This document shows positions 7,748 to 17,164 of a stretch of 64,000 nt of DNA, piece after piece. Origin of the DNA: Salinarimonas sp. GTDB lineage: Bacteria > Pseudomonadota > Alphaproteobacteria > Rhizobiales > Beijerinckiaceae. The stretch spans positions 1-64,000 of the forward strand of contig JAFIEI010000007.1 of NCBI GenBank assembly GCA_020832565.1, in the 5' to 3' direction. The notes below the pieces were generated by a model, which made no database searches, was not told the DNA's origin, and saw only the letters and a program-made list of their open reading frames with translations. A program made the position numbers and the translations under genes. The stretch's first letter is position 1, and each line of letters opens with the position of its first letter.

Positions 7748-10227
7748 CAACGTCCCCCCGCAGGTTTCCAGCGCCGCAGCAGCAGGGCGTTCGACACCAC
7801 GCTGACGCTCGAAAACGCCATGGCCGCGCCGGCGATGATCGGGTTGAGCAGGCCGAAAGCCGCCAGCGGAATACCGCCGGTATTGTAGATGAAGGCCCAG
7901 AACAGATTCTGCTTGATCTTGGAACGCGTACGCCGGGCGACATCGATCGCATCGGCCACGGCGAGCGGGTCGGAGCGCATCAGCGTGATCCCCGCCGCCT
8001 CCATGGCGACATCGGTGCCCGAGCCCATGGCGATGCCGAGATCGGCTGCGGCGAGAGCCGGCGCATCATTGACCCCGTCCCCCACCATGGCGATGGCGCC
8101 GTAGGTCTCGCGCAACTCGGCCACGATCCGCGCCTTGTCGTCGGGCGCCACCTCGGCGCGGACAGCATCGATGCCGATCTCACGGGCAATGGCGCGGGCG
8201 GCGGCTTCGTTATCGCCGGTGACCATGATGCTGGTGATGCCGATGGCGTGCAGCTTCGCCACCGCGGCGCGCGCGCTCTCGCGCGGCTGGTCGGCAAAGC
8301 TCATCCAGGCGATAAGGCGGGGCGTGCCGTCGATGCGCGCCATATAGGAGATCGAGCGCCCGCGTGCGGCCTCTTCCTGCGCGGCGTCCGCGAGATCGTC
8401 GAGGGCGATGCCGTGATCGGCCATCTGGCGCGCGCTGCCGATGGCATAACGCGCATCACCGATGCTGCCTTCGATGCCGCGCCCGGGAACCGCCTTCACC
8501 GCCTGCGCCTGCGGCAGGGCGAGACCCTTTTCCTTCGCTGCCGCGACGACGGCACCTGCGAGCGGATGCTCACTGCCCTCCTGCAGGGCGGCGGCGACGG
8601 CGAGGAGATCGTCGGTTGCACCCTGGTTCTCGCCTTCGCCCGCCACCGGCGTGAAACCCGCAAGCGCCGGCTTGCCGAGCGTCAGCGTACCGGTCTTGTC
8701 GAAGGCGACGGCGCGGATCGCATGGGCGCGCTCCAGCATTTCGGCATCCTTGATCAGGATGCCGTTGCTCGCCGCGGCGCCCGTTCCCGCCATGATCGCC
8801 GTCGGCGTGGCGAGGCCGAGTGCGCAGGGGCAGGCGATGACGAGGACGGTCACGGCGATGACGATCGCCTTCTCGACATCCCCGTCGAAGGCGAGCCAGG
8901 AGGCGAGGGTGATCAGGGCGATCACCACCACGACGGGAACGAAGATCGCCGCGACCTTGTCGACGAGTTTCTGGATCGGCGCTTTCGAGGCCTGCGCGCC
9001 CTCGACCAGCTTCATGATGCGCGACAGCGTCGTATCCTGGCCGATCGCGGTGGTCTCGATTATGAGCCGGCCCGAGCCGTTGATCGAACCGCCGATCACC
9101 CGCGCGCCTTCCTCGCGATGGACGGGCAGGCTCTCGCCGGTGACCATGGATTCGTCGATCTCGCTCTCGCCCTCGCGGATGAGGCCATCGACGGGAACCC
9201 GCTCGCCGGGGCGCACCACGACGATGTCGCCGGCGCGCACCTGCGCGATCGGGACGACCGCCTCGGTTCCGGCGCGGCGCAGGCGGGCCGTGTCGGGGCG
9301 AAGGGCGGCGAGGGCGCGCACGGCATCCGCCGTCTTGCGCTTGGCGCGTGCCTCCAGGTATTTGCCGAGCAGCACCAGCGTGATGATCACCGCCGCCGCC
9401 TCGAAATAATATTCCGGCTCGTGATGCATGCCCGCATGCGGCGATAGCCAGTAGCCGATCAGCATGTAGAGCGAGAGGAAATAGCCCGCGCTCGTGCCCA
9501 TGGCGACGAGCAGTTCCATATTGCCGGTGCGTGCCTTCAGGGCCTTCCAGCCGGAGACGTAAAACCGCGCTCCCAGCCAGAACTGGACCGGCGTGGCCAA
9601 CAGCACCTGCACCCAGCCCGGCGGCATCCAGTGATAGCCGAAGGGCATCCCGAGCATGGGCAGGACCAGCGGCGCGGAAAGCGCGATGCCGATTGCGACA
9701 TGCAGCCTCTCGCGCGAATCGTCCGGATAAGCCGGCGCATCCGTCCCCGGAAGATCCTCGGATACACGCTGCGCCGTATAACCCGCATCGGTGACGGCGC
9801 GGATGGCGTCATCGATGACGGAGTCGTCCGTAACGCTTATGCGCGCGCGCTCTGTGGCGAGATTGACTGAAGCGGTGATCACGCCCGGCGTGGCGAGAAG
9901 CGCCTTCTCCGCCCGCGCCACGCAGGAGCCGCAGGTCATGCCTTCCAGAGCGAGATCGATCTCGCGCAGCTTCACGTCATAGCCTGCGGCTTCCACCGCC
10001 GCGATGAGATCGCCCGGAGCCAGGCGGGCCGGGTCATAGGCGATATCGACATGCTCACCCGCGAGATTGACGGCGATCTCGCCGGTCCCGTCGAGCCGCT
10101 CCAGCCCCGCCTCGACCCGGCGCACGCAGGAGCCGCAGGTCATGCCGGAGACCGGCAGTCGTAGACGGGCGGAGGCGTGGGCGTCGTCGGCTTTGGTCGG
10201 CGTGTCGGTGCGTGTTGCGAGATCCAT
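7747..10227 (-). CDS. copA: CopA, Cu(I)-exporting P1B-type ATPase
   Basis: An 826-residue copper efflux pump of the inner membrane. Two N-terminal heavy-metal domains each carry GMTCGSC (Cys pairs near residues 31/34 and 99/102). Eight membrane segments follow, with the ion-binding CPC in [13 protein letters not shown], the actuator TGES loop, the phosphorylated Asp in DKTGT, the nucleotide-binding HP motif in [12 protein letters not shown] and the hinge [10 protein letters not shown]. All key residues are present. ATG 10227 has a GGGTGG site; an in-frame GTG at 10236 is possible. It is first gene of the copA-cueR operon, behind a CueR-type promoter. Confidence 0.96.
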   Translation of the reverse strand: MDLATRTDTPTKADDAHASARLRLPVSGMTCGSCVRRVEAGLERLDGTGEIAVNLAGEHVDIAYDPARLAPGDLIAAVEAAGYDVKLREIDLALEGMTCGSCVARAEKALLATPGVITASVNLATERARISVTDDSVIDDAIRAVTDAGYTAQRVSEDLPGTDAPAYPDDSRERLHVAIGIALSAPLVLPMLGMPFGYHWMPPGWVQVLLATPVQFWLGARFYVSGWKALKARTGNMELLVAMGTSAGYFLSLYMLIGYWLSPHAGMHHEPEYYFEAAAVIITLVLLGKYLEARAKRKTADAVRALAALRPDTARLRRAGTEAVVPIAQVRAGDIVVVRPGERVPVDGLIREGESEIDESMVTGESLPVHREEGARVIGGSINGSGRLIIETTAIGQDTTLSRIMKLVEGAQASKAPIQKLVDKVAAIFVPVVVVIALITLASWLAFDGDVEKAIVIAVTVLVIACPCALGLATPTAIMAGTGAAASNGILIKDAEMLERAHAIRAVAFDKTGTLTLGKPALAGFTPVAGEGENQGATDDLLAVAAALQEGSEHPLAGAVVAAAKEKGLALPQAQAVKAVPGRGIEGSIGDARYAIGSARQMADHGIALDDLADAAQEEAARGRSISYMARIDGTPRLIAWMSFADQPRESARAAVAKLHAIGITSIMVTGDNEAAARAIAREIGIDAVRAEVAPDDKARIVAELRETYGAIAMVGDGVNDAPALAAADLGIAMGSGTDVAMEAAGITLMRSDPLAVADAIDVARRTRSKIKQNLFWAFIYNTGGIPLAAFGLLNPIIAGAAMAFSSVSVVSNALLLRRWKPAGGR

Positions 10228-10282
10228 CGATTCCACCCGGCTGACGCGGCAGAAATGCCGCTTCGGTCATCATCAGCCGTGA

Positions 10283-10313
10283 GAGATAAACCCTCCCATC
10301 ATGGGAAGGTCAA
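10283..10313 (-). promoter_or_regulatory. CueR-type copA promoter and operator
   Basis: On the minus strand the -35 element TTGACC (10308-10313) is followed after a 19-base spacer by TATCTC (10283-10288). The spacer carries a near-perfect dyad, ACCTTCCCA and TGGGAGGGT around a 3-base centre. This is the standard architecture of CueR/MerR-activated promoters, including the overlong spacer and the ACCTTCC half-site. It lies about 55 bases upstream of the copA ATG. Confidence 0.85.
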
Positions 10314-10359
10314 GCGCAGGGGATTACGCATGCGCGCCCTGCATGAAGTCAGCGCCGCG

Positions 10360-10401
10360 CCTCCCTCCCCAGCGGGGAGGGAACGAGGGTGGTGAGGGGG
10401 T
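10360..10401 (+). repeat. Intergenic palindromic repeat, copy 1
   Basis: CCCTCCCC and GGGGAGGG arms around a short loop are followed by GAACGAGGGTGGTGAGGGG. An inverted second copy sits at 10441-10481. The palindrome plus GAGGGTGGTGAGG tail resembles dispersed intergenic repeats common in GC-rich alphaproteobacteria. As RNA it would form a very stable hairpin and may also end transcription between the repeats and neighbouring genes. Confidence 0.6.
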
Positions 10402-10440
10402 GATTTATGCAGAGATCAGCGTCGATGACTCTGCAGCCGG

Positions 10441-10481
10441 GCTCACCCCACCCTTGATCCCTCCCCTGAGGGGAGGGAGAT
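10441..10481 (-). repeat. Intergenic palindromic repeat, copy 2 (inverted)
   Basis: The inverted relative of the element at 10360-10401: CTCACCCCACCCTTGATCC leads into CTCCCCT and AGGGGAG arms. The pair lies in the gap between the copA promoter and the convergent end of the reductase gene at 10515. Confidence 0.6.
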
Positions 10482-10514
10482 CGCGGCCTGCATGGATCGC
10501 TCCGGCCTTCCGCC

Positions 10515-11498
10515 TCAGCCTCCGATCCCCTCGCGCCCATGCGGGGCGTCGAGGTCGAGCACGGGACCCAGCGGCACGACACGGTGCGGGTTGATGGTCT
10601 CGTGGCTGTAATAGTAATGGTTCTTGATATGCGTGAAGTTCACCGTCTCGCGTATGCCGGGCCACTGGTACAATTCGCGCAGATAGCCGGAGAGATGCGG
10701 GTAATCGGCGATGCGGCGCAGATTGCATTTGAAATGCCCGACATAGACCGCATCGAACCGGATGAGCGTCGTAAACAGCCGCCAATCCGCCTCGGTGATG
10801 GTGTCGTCGGTGAGGTAGCGCTTGGTCGCGAGCCGCTCGTCGAGCGCATCGAGCGTGGCGAAGAGCGGCGTCACCGCTTCCTCGTAGGCTTCCTGCGTGG
10901 TGGCGAACCCGGATTTGTAGACGCCGTTATTCACCGTGTCGTAGACGCGCGCATTGAGCGCGTCGATCTCCGCGCGCAGGGCCTGCGGATAGTAATCGCC
11001 CGGCGTCGCGCCGACGCCGTCGAAGGCCGAATTGAGCATGCGGATGATCTCCGCCGACTCGTTGCTGACGATGGTCTCGCGTTCCTTGTCCCAGAGCACC
11101 GGCACCGTGACGCGCCCCGTATAGACCGGATCCGCCGTGGTATAGACCTGGTGCATTACGCGGGCATTGTTGATCGGGTCGGGAATCACGCCCTCGCCCT
11201 CGGCAAAGGTCCAGCCCTCGTCGAGCATGGCCCAATGCACCACCGAGACCGAGATCATCTGGTCCAGTCCCTTGAGCTTGCGGAAGATCAGGGTGCGGTG
11301 GGCCCAGGGGCAGGCGAGGCTGACATAGAGATGATAGCGCCCCGGCACCGCCGGGAAGCCGCCTTCACCGCTCGGTCCGGCTGATCCGTCCGGCGTGATC
11401 CAGTTGCGGAACTGCGATTCCTGACGCTTGAAGCGCCCGCCCGTGGACTTGGTGTCGTACCACTGGTCCTGCCATTGTCCGTCGACGAGAAGGCCCAT
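10515..11498 (-). CDS. Glutathionyl-hydroquinone reductase (YqjG/PcpF family)
   Basis: A 327-residue Xi-class glutathione transferase. The thioredoxin-like N-terminal domain carries the catalytic Cys of ACPWAHR at residue 63, and the C-terminal helical domain includes the family-typical segments FDAVYVGHFKCN and INPHRVVPLGP. The enzyme reduces glutathionyl-hydroquinones with glutathione and protects against quinone stress in the cytosol. Length matches the family. Start at ATG 11498 begins the conserved MGLLVDGQW. The gene stands alone, downstream of hslU in the same direction with a 155-base gap. Confidence 0.93.
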   Translation of the reverse strand: MGLLVDGQWQDQWYDTKSTGGRFKRQESQFRNWITPDGSAGPSGEGGFPAVPGRYHLYVSLACPWAHRTLIFRKLKGLDQMISVSVVHWAMLDEGWTFAEGEGVIPDPINNARVMHQVYTTADPVYTGRVTVPVLWDKERETIVSNESAEIIRMLNSAFDGVGATPGDYYPQALRAEIDALNARVYDTVNNGVYKSGFATTQEAYEEAVTPLFATLDALDERLATKRYLTDDTITEADWRLFTTLIRFDAVYVGHFKCNLRRIADYPHLSGYLRELYQWPGIRETVNFTHIKNHYYYSHETINPHRVVPLGPVLDLDAPHGREGIGG

Positions 11499-11653
11499 GG
11501 CGTTCTCCTTTCATGTCCTTTGGCATCGATTGCCGCGGGGTCGATGCCGCCGCCGTGCCGTTTGCATTTGAGAAAGATATAGGGCGAATTTCAGCGAAAA
11601 CCCACGCAATCTTCTTGCAAACGGGCAAGGGTGCCTCGCGCCGGCGGCATGTT

Positions 11654-12961
11654 CTACAAAATGTACCGGCTCAGATCCGCATTCTTGGCCAGATCACCCA
11701 CCTGCTTGCGCACATAGTCGCCGTCGATGGTGACGGTCTCGCCGGATTTGTCGGTGGCCGTATAGGAAATGTCGTCGAGCACCCGCTCGATCACGGTCTG
11801 CAGCCGGCGTGCACCGATATTCTCGACGCTGCCATTGACCTCGACGGCGACCCGCGCGAGCGCGTCGATGGCATCATCGGTGAAGACGAGCTCGACGCCC
11901 TCCGTGGCCATCAATGCCACCGATTGCTTGATCAGGCTCGCTTCCGTCTCCGTGAGGATGCGGCGGAAATCATCCTCGTCGAGGGGGTTGAGCTCGACGC
12001 GGATGGGCAGCCGCCCCTGCAGTTCGGGCAGGAGATCCGACGGCTTGGCAACATGGAAGGCGCCCGAGGCGATGAAGAGGATATGGTCGGTCTTCACCGG
12101 CCCGTGCTTGGTGGCGACGGTGGTGCCCTCGATCAGGGGCAGGAGATCGCGCTGCACGCCCTCGCGCGAGACATCCGCGCCGCCGCGCCCCTCGCGGGCG
12201 CAGATCTTGTCGATCTCGTCGAGGAAGACGATGCCGTTGTTCTCGACCTCGCGAATGGCTTCCTCGGTCAGGGATTCCTGGTCGAGCAGCTTGTCGCTCT
12301 CCTCCGCCACCAGCGGCTCATGGGCTTCCGCGACGGTGGTGCGGCGCGACTTGGTGCGCCCGCCGAAGGCTTTTCCGAACATGTCGCCGAGCGAGATCGC
12401 GCCCATCGAAGCGCCCGGCATGCCGGGCATCTCGAACATCGGCATGCCCGAGGAGCCTACCTGCATCTCGATCTCGATTTCCTTGTCGTTCAATTCGTCA
12501 TTGCGCAGTTTCTTGCGAAATGCCTCGCGTGTCGTCTGCGAGGCATTGGCGCCCACCAGTGCGTCGAGCACGCGGTTCTCGGCGGCGAGCATGGCCTTCG
12601 CCTTCACCGCCTTGCGCTTTTCTTCCTTGACGAGGCCGATGGAGATTTCGACCAGATCGCGCACGATCTGCTCCACGTCACGGCCGACATAGCCGACCTC
12701 GGTGAATTTCGTCGCCTCGATCTTGGTGAACGGCGCATGCGCGAGCCTGGCCAGGCGCCGGGCGATCTCGGTCTTGCCGCAGCCGGTGGGGCCGATCATC
12801 AGGATGTTCTTGGGAAGCACCTCGTCCTTGAGCGCCCCCGTCAGCTGCTGGCGGCGCCAGCGATTGCGCAGGGCGATCGCCACGGCGCGCTTGGCATCCT
12901 TCTGGCCGACGATGAAGCGATCGAGCTCGGAGACGATTTCGCGAGGGGAAAATGTGGTCAT
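11654..12961 (-). CDS. hslU: HslU, ATPase subunit of the HslVU protease
   Basis: A 435-residue AAA+ unfoldase (ClpY). It shows the N-terminal [20 protein letters not shown], Walker A GPTGCGKT at residues 57-64, Walker [11 protein letters not shown], an inserted I-domain in the middle, and the C-terminal LSRYIL tail that docks into HslV and activates it. It forms hexamers that thread proteins into the HslV chamber. All key residues are intact. hslV lies upstream on the same strand but is separated by a plus-strand kinase gene, so the usual tight hslV-hslU spacing is broken. Confidence 0.97.
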   Translation of the reverse strand: MTTFSPREIVSELDRFIVGQKDAKRAVAIALRNRWRRQQLTGALKDEVLPKNILMIGPTGCGKTEIARRLARLAHAPFTKIEATKFTEVGYVGRDVEQIVRDLVEISIGLVKEEKRKAVKAKAMLAAENRVLDALVGANASQTTREAFRKKLRNDELNDKEIEIEMQVGSSGMPMFEMPGMPGASMGAISLGDMFGKAFGGRTKSRRTTVAEAHEPLVAEESDKLLDQESLTEEAIREVENNGIVFLDEIDKICAREGRGGADVSREGVQRDLLPLIEGTTVATKHGPVKTDHILFIASGAFHVAKPSDLLPELQGRLPIRVELNPLDEDDFRRILTETEASLIKQSVALMATEGVELVFTDDAIDALARVAVEVNGSVENIGARRLQTVIERVLDDISYTATDKSGETVTIDGDYVRKQVGDLAKNADLSRYIL

Positions 12962-13005
12962 TGCTGATCCTGTCGTGATATTGAGGCGTCAGATGGAGTG
13001 ATGCG

Positions 13006-13662
13006 ATGCGCCCGGTGCTGTGGCTGATCGCCGGCCCCGAGGGCGCGGGCAAGACGACTTATGCCTTCCGCCATATTCGCGCGGTTTCGGGCGCAACGGA
13101 ATTCGTCAATCTCGACGAGATTGCACGTGGCCTCTCCCCGCTTGATGTCGAGGCCGGGCGGCTGCCGGCTTCGCGCGTGGCGATCGAGCGCATCCGCGAT
13201 CTGTTCCAGGCGCACCGCACGTTCAGTCTCGAGACGACACTCGCCGGCCGCACGCATCTGCGTACCATTGCTTCGGCAAAGCGGGCCGGCTTCGATGTGG
13301 TCATCTTGTATTTCGCCGTCGATCGGGTCGAGACATGCTTGGCCCGTATTGCGCGACGCGTGTCCGAGGGCGGCCACGATATTCCCGAAAACGAGGCGCG
13401 TCGTCGTTTCATCCGCTCGCTGGACAATGTCCCGGGCTATTTCGCCCGCGCGGATCTGTGGCGCGTCTTCGATGCCAATCGCCGTCCGGTCATTGTTGCC
13501 GAGGGGCGCGGAGATTGCCTGGCGAGCCTCGGATCGGGCGATGCCGATGCGCCGCAGGGAATCGGTGCGGAGGCACGCGACGGCCTGCTCGGTGGCTTGC
13601 CCGCCGCCCTCGCAGTGCATCTGCGGAGCCTGCCACCCTGTTCCGAGGCCGGGGAGGGCTGA
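13006..13662 (+). CDS. Zeta-toxin-like P-loop kinase
   Basis: A 218-residue protein of the zeta toxin/UDP-GlcNAc kinase-like family (predicted ABC-type ATPase, COG4185). It starts with LWLIAGPEGAGKTTYA (Walker A, residues 10-17), followed by the substrate-binding segment EFVNLDEIARGLSP and the SLETTLAGRT motif, with an Arg-rich lid (RIARRVSEGGHDIP). No epsilon antitoxin gene is next to it, so it may be a solitary chromosomal kinase rather than a toxin. The last 40 residues look non-conserved. It lies inside the hslV-hslU interval on the opposite strand, 44 bases from the hslU start. Confidence 0.85.
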   Translation: MRPVLWLIAGPEGAGKTTYAFRHIRAVSGATEFVNLDEIARGLSPLDVEAGRLPASRVAIERIRDLFQAHRTFSLETTLAGRTHLRTIASAKRAGFDVVILYFAVDRVETCLARIARRVSEGGHDIPENEARRRFIRSLDNVPGYFARADLWRVFDANRRPVIVAEGRGDCLASLGSGDADAPQGIGAEARDGLLGGLPAALAVHLRSLPPCSEAGEG

Positions 13663-13679
13663 ATCTGCAAGCGCCGTTC

Positions 13680-14249
13680 TCACTTCTCACAATCCATCGT
13701 CTCGATGACGATATTGCCGTTGGTATAGACGCAGATATCGGCGGCGATCTGCAGGGCGCGGCGGGTGATCGCCTCGGCGTCCAGATCGGTATCGGCGAGC
13801 GCGCGCGCGGCGGCCAGCGCGTAATTGCCGCCCGAGCCGATCGCCATCACCCCGCCTTCCGGTTCGAGCACGTCGCCCGAGCCCGAGAGCAGCAGCGAGA
13901 CGTCCTTGTCGGCCACCAGCATCATGGCTTCGAGCCTGCGCAGATAGCGGTCGGTGCGCCAGTCCTTGGTGAGTTCGACACAGGCGCGCAGCAACTGGCC
14001 GGGATATTGTTCGAGCTTTGATTCGAGCCGCTCGAACAAGGTGAATGCATCCGCCGTGGCGCCGGCGAAGCCGCCGATCACGTCGCCCTTGGCGAGGCGG
14101 CGCACCTTGCGGGCATTGCCCTTGACGATGGTGGGGCCGAGGCTGACCTGGCCGTCACCGCCGATGACCAGTTTGCCTTCCTTGCGCACCATCAGGATCG
14201 TGGTCGCATGCATCGAGGGAGCCGCGTTGCGGGCATCGTCTGTGGACAA
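13680..14249 (-). CDS. hslV: HslV, peptidase subunit of the HslVU protease
   Basis: A 189-residue N-terminal threonine peptidase. The mature enzyme should begin at the Thr of ATTILMVRK near residue 16 after removal of the leader. GGDGQVSLG and [17 protein letters not shown] are family signatures, and [16 protein letters not shown] is the conserved substrate-channel region. The start is a TTG at 14249 with a GGAG site 9 bases upstream; the internal ATG at 14213 has no such site. It forms a dodecamer with HslU for ATP-dependent degradation in the cytosol. Divergent from hisB. Confidence 0.95.
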   Translation of the reverse strand: MSTDDARNAAPSMHATTILMVRKEGKLVIGGDGQVSLGPTIVKGNARKVRRLAKGDVIGGFAGATADAFTLFERLESKLEQYPGQLLRACVELTKDWRTDRYLRRLEAMMLVADKDVSLLLSGSGDVLEPEGGVMAIGSGGNYALAAARALADTDLDAEAITRRALQIAADICVYTNGNIVIETMDCEK

Positions 14250-14401
14250 GATCGTGCACTCCGTTGAAAACCTGTTACCCCCACTTAAGCCTTCGCATCA
14301 CCATTTCCAACGCGTATGGCGTTTTAGGGCAAGCCTTGCTAGAACCCGCTCGCGCCGGCTTCGCGGCGCCCGTCAACGAGCCGTATCATGAGCCAGACAT
14401 C

Positions 14402-15001
14402 ATGACCCAGACTTCGCGCAGCTTTCGCGTCGAGCGCCGCACCGCCGAGACCGATATCGACCTGACCCTCGATCTCGACGGGACCGGTGCGATCACGGTC
14501 GAGACCGGCATCGGTTTCTTCGATCACATGCTGGAACTGCTCGCGCGTCATGCGCTGTTCGATCTCGACCTGAAAGCCAAGGGCGATCTGCATGTCGACG
14601 ACCACCACACGGTGGAGGATGTCGGCATCGCTCTGGGCCAGGCCTTCCGTGCGGCACTGGGCGACAAAAAAGGCATCACCCGCTATGCCGATATGCACAT
14701 GCCTATGGACGAGACGCTGACCCGTGTCGCAATCGACATATCGGGACGCGCCTTCCTCGTTTTCCGCACGCAATTCCCCACCCAGAAGATCGGCACCTTC
14801 GATACCGAGCTGGTGCGCGAATTCTTTCAGGCCTTCACGGCCAATGCCGGCGTCACGCTGCACGTGGAGACGCTCTACGGCGACAACAGCCACCATATCG
14901 CCGAGAGCTGCTTCAAGGGTCTGGCCCGGGTCTTGCGACGGGCGGTTGCGGCCGAACCGCGCGAGGCCGGGCGCGTTCCCTCCACCAAGGGGACGCTTTA
15001 G
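14402..15001 (+). CDS. hisB: HisB, imidazoleglycerol-phosphate dehydratase
   Basis: A 199-residue monofunctional dehydratase, step six of histidine synthesis. Two metal-binding His clusters are visible, [15 protein letters not shown] and [15 protein letters not shown], as well as the [10 protein letters not shown] opening. Length matches alphaproteobacterial HisB without a phosphatase domain. ATG 14402 begins the conserved [19 protein letters not shown]-like start. It heads the cluster hisB, DUF2628, hisH, hisA; hisF is not in this cluster. Confidence 0.97.
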   Translation: MTQTSRSFRVERRTAETDIDLTLDLDGTGAITVETGIGFFDHMLELLARHALFDLDLKAKGDLHVDDHHTVEDVGIALGQAFRAALGDKKGITRYADMHMPMDETLTRVAIDISGRAFLVFRTQFPTQKIGTFDTELVREFFQAFTANAGVTLHVETLYGDNSHHIAESCFKGLARVLRRAVAAEPREAGRVPSTKGTL

Positions 15002-15002
15002 A

Positions 15003-15101
15003 GCATCATGCCGTCAGGTGGATACTGGCTGACGGGCGCAATGATGCGACGAAACAATGATTTAGAGCGCCCGATCTGACTCTGTCAGGTCGGATAGCGC
15101 T
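15003..15101 (+). repeat. Double hairpin intergenic element after hisB
   Basis: Two stem-loops follow the hisB stop. The first has outer arms GCATCAT/ATGATGC (15003-15009, 15041-15047) and inner arms CCGTCAG/CTGACGG. The second, near 15067-15099, pairs GATCTGAC with GTCAGGTC, flanked by GCGC on each side. The opening GAGCAT and the later TTTAGAGCG resemble degenerate copies of the palindromic intergenic elements frequent in Hyphomicrobiales. It could also act as a transcription or RNA-stability barrier in the his cluster. Confidence 0.45.
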
Positions 15102-15177
15102 ATAAGAGCAACCCCGTGATCGGCGCCCGGTCGGTGTCGTTTCGATTGATTTTCTCGTTCTGGGAGCCGTGTCCGGC

Positions 15178-15690
15178 ATGCAGGTTTATACGGTCCATCT
15201 GCCAGTCCATGCCCGCCCGGGTGACGCGGAAGCCTTCGAGAAGGCCGTGCTGGTGCGCGACGGCTTTCATGTCTGGGCCTTCCTCTTCACGGTGCTCTGG
15301 TTTCTCTATCACCGCCTCTGGCTGGCGGCGCTCGGCGTCTTCGTGGCGCTGGCCGTGTTCGGTCTGACCGTCGATCGTCTCGCACTGGCGCCGCTCGCCG
15401 GGCTCGGCGCGCATCTTCTCGCCTCGGCGCTGATCGGGCTCGAAGCCTCCAGCCTCAAGCGCTGGACCTATGGCCGCAACGGTTATGCCCTCGTCGATGT
15501 CGTCTCCGGCGCCGACGAGGAAGAAGCCGAGGCCAAGGCCTGCGCGCGCTGGCTGGCGCGCGGCGAAAGCGGTTCCGACGATACGCCCCCCGCGCCGCCC
15601 TCATCCTTCGACTGGCCGCGGCCGGGCCGCGCGGATGCGCCCCGGCGCGAGAGCGGCGTGATCGGCCTGTTCCCGGAGCGCTCACGATGA
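15178..15690 (+). CDS. DUF2628 membrane protein
   Basis: A 170-residue protein of the DUF2628 family, often found between hisB and hisH in this order. It begins MQVYTVHLP, has a hydrophobic central part ([19 protein letters not shown] and two further segments) and a family-typical [19 protein letters not shown]. The C-terminal tail is proline-rich and disordered. Function is unknown. Start ATG 15178 is preferred to the GTG at 15169. Its TGA overlaps the hisH ATG by four bases (ATGA), so the two are coupled. Confidence 0.88.
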   Translation: MQVYTVHLPVHARPGDAEAFEKAVLVRDGFHVWAFLFTVLWFLYHRLWLAALGVFVALAVFGLTVDRLALAPLAGLGAHLLASALIGLEASSLKRWTYGRNGYALVDVVSGADEEEAEAKACARWLARGESGSDDTPPAPPSSFDWPRPGRADAPRRESGVIGLFPERSR

Positions 15691-16337
15691 GCATCGTCAT
15701 AATCGATTACGGATCCGGCAACCTGCACTCGGCCCAGAAAGCCTTCGAGCGCGCGGCGCGCGAGGCCGGCATCGCGGTGCCCGTCATCGTCACGGACGAC
15801 CCGCAGAAGGTTCTCGAAGCCGAGCGTATCGTGCTCCCGGGCGTAGGCGCCTTCGCCGATTGCCGGCGCGGGCTCGATGCGGTGCCGGGAATGACGCAGG
15901 CGCTGGAAGAGGCGGTGTGGGAACGCGGCAAGCCGTTTCTCGGGATTTGCGTCGGCATGCAGCTCATGGCCACGCGCGGGCTCGAATACGAGACCTCGCA
16001 GGGACTCGACTGGATCCACGGCGATGTCGCAGTGATCCGCCCGCGTGATGCGAGCCTCAAGATCCCGCATATGGGCTGGAACGTGCTGCATCCGCAGCGT
16101 GATCATCCCCTGCTTGCCGATGTTGCGACCGGGCCTTCGGGCCTGCACGCCTATTTCGTGCATTCCTATGCCCTCACGCCGAACGACCCGCAGGATGTCG
16201 TCGCCGTCACCGATTACGGCGGCCCCGTCACCGCCATCGTGGCGCGCGACAATATCGCCGGCACGCAATTTCATCCCGAGAAGAGCCAGAAGCTGGGTCT
16301 GGCCCTGATTGCCAATTTCCTGAGGTGGCGCCCGTGA
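15687..16337 (+). CDS. hisH: HisH, glutamine amidotransferase subunit of IGP synthase
   Basis: A 216-residue class I glutamine amidotransferase. The catalytic triad is visible: Cys88 in [11 protein letters not shown], and His196 and Glu198 in [12 protein letters not shown]. It supplies ammonia to HisF in the fifth step of histidine synthesis and needs HisF for activity, which must be encoded elsewhere because no hisF follows here. It overlaps the upstream DUF2628 gene and the downstream hisA by four bases each. Confidence 0.97.
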   Translation: MSIVIIDYGSGNLHSAQKAFERAAREAGIAVPVIVTDDPQKVLEAERIVLPGVGAFADCRRGLDAVPGMTQALEEAVWERGKPFLGICVGMQLMATRGLEYETSQGLDWIHGDVAVIRPRDASLKIPHMGWNVLHPQRDHPLLADVATGPSGLHAYFVHSYALTPNDPQDVVAVTDYGGPVTAIVARDNIAGTQFHPEKSQKLGLALIANFLRWRP

Positions 16338-17068
16338 TTCTCTTTCCCGCGATCGATCTGAAAGAGGGCCATTGCGTCCGGCTGATCCAGGGCGACATGG
16401 AACAGGCCACCGTCTTCAACGACGATCCCGCCGACCAGGCCGCGACCTTCGCGCGCCAGGGCTTCGAATGGCTGCACTGCGTCGATCTGGACGGCGCCTT
16501 CGCCGGCAAGCCGATGAACGGCGCGGCGGTGGACCGCATCCTCGAAGCGATCGACATCCCCGTCCAGCTCGGCGGCGGCATCCGCGACATGCGCACGCTC
16601 GAAGCCTGGCTTCAAAAGGGCGTCGCGCGCGTGGTGATCGGCACGGCTGCGGTGCGTGACCCGTCCTTCGTGCGCGAGGCGGCGCGGCTGCATCCGGGGA
16701 AGATCGCCGTGGGGATCGACGCCAAGGACGGGCGCGTCGCGGTCGAGGGCTGGGCCGAGACCTCGACCCTGACGGCGGAGGAACTCGGGCGCCGCTTCGA
16801 GGATGCCGGGGTTGCCGCCATCATCTATACCGACATTGCCCGCGACGGCATTCTCAAGGGGCTCAATATCGAGATGACCCTGGCGCTCGCCGAGGCCGTC
16901 TCGATCCCGGTCATCGCCTCGGGCGGTCTGGCTTCCATCGACGACGTGGCCCGCCTGCTCCAGCCCGATTGCGCCGCGCTCGCGGGTGCGATCTCTGGCC
17001 GTGCGCTCTATGACGGGCGCATCGACCCGGCACAGGCGCTGGCCATGATCAAGGATGCACGCGGCTGA
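16334..17068 (+). CDS. hisA: HisA, phosphoribosylformimino-AICAR isomerase
   Basis: A 244-residue TIM-barrel isomerase, step four of histidine synthesis. Catalytic Asp8 lies in [12 protein letters not shown] and the second Asp in [19 protein letters not shown] and VIASGGLAS are phosphate-binding loops. The start is GTG 16334, which overlaps the hisH stop (GTGA) and gives the standard N-terminus; an upstream GTG at 16325 would only add three residues. The gene is the last of the local his cluster. Confidence 0.96.
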   Translation: MILFPAIDLKEGHCVRLIQGDMEQATVFNDDPADQAATFARQGFEWLHCVDLDGAFAGKPMNGAAVDRILEAIDIPVQLGGGIRDMRTLEAWLQKGVARVVIGTAAVRDPSFVREAARLHPGKIAVGIDAKDGRVAVEGWAETSTLTAEELGRRFEDAGVAAIIYTDIARDGILKGLNIEMTLALAEAVSIPVIASGGLASIDDVARLLQPDCAALAGAISGRALYDGRIDPAQALAMIKDARG

Positions 17069-17164
17069 GCGTGCCACTCCCGGGACCTGCGTGTTCCCCG
17101 GTATGGCGCCCCGGCGCGGCCTGCGCTAGGCAGGCAGGTGAGCCGCTTATCCGGGAGACGAGCC

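Noticed and set aside
7747-10227. Long plus-strand frames within copA
   Set aside because: They are complementary shadows of the copA coding strand with no family features.
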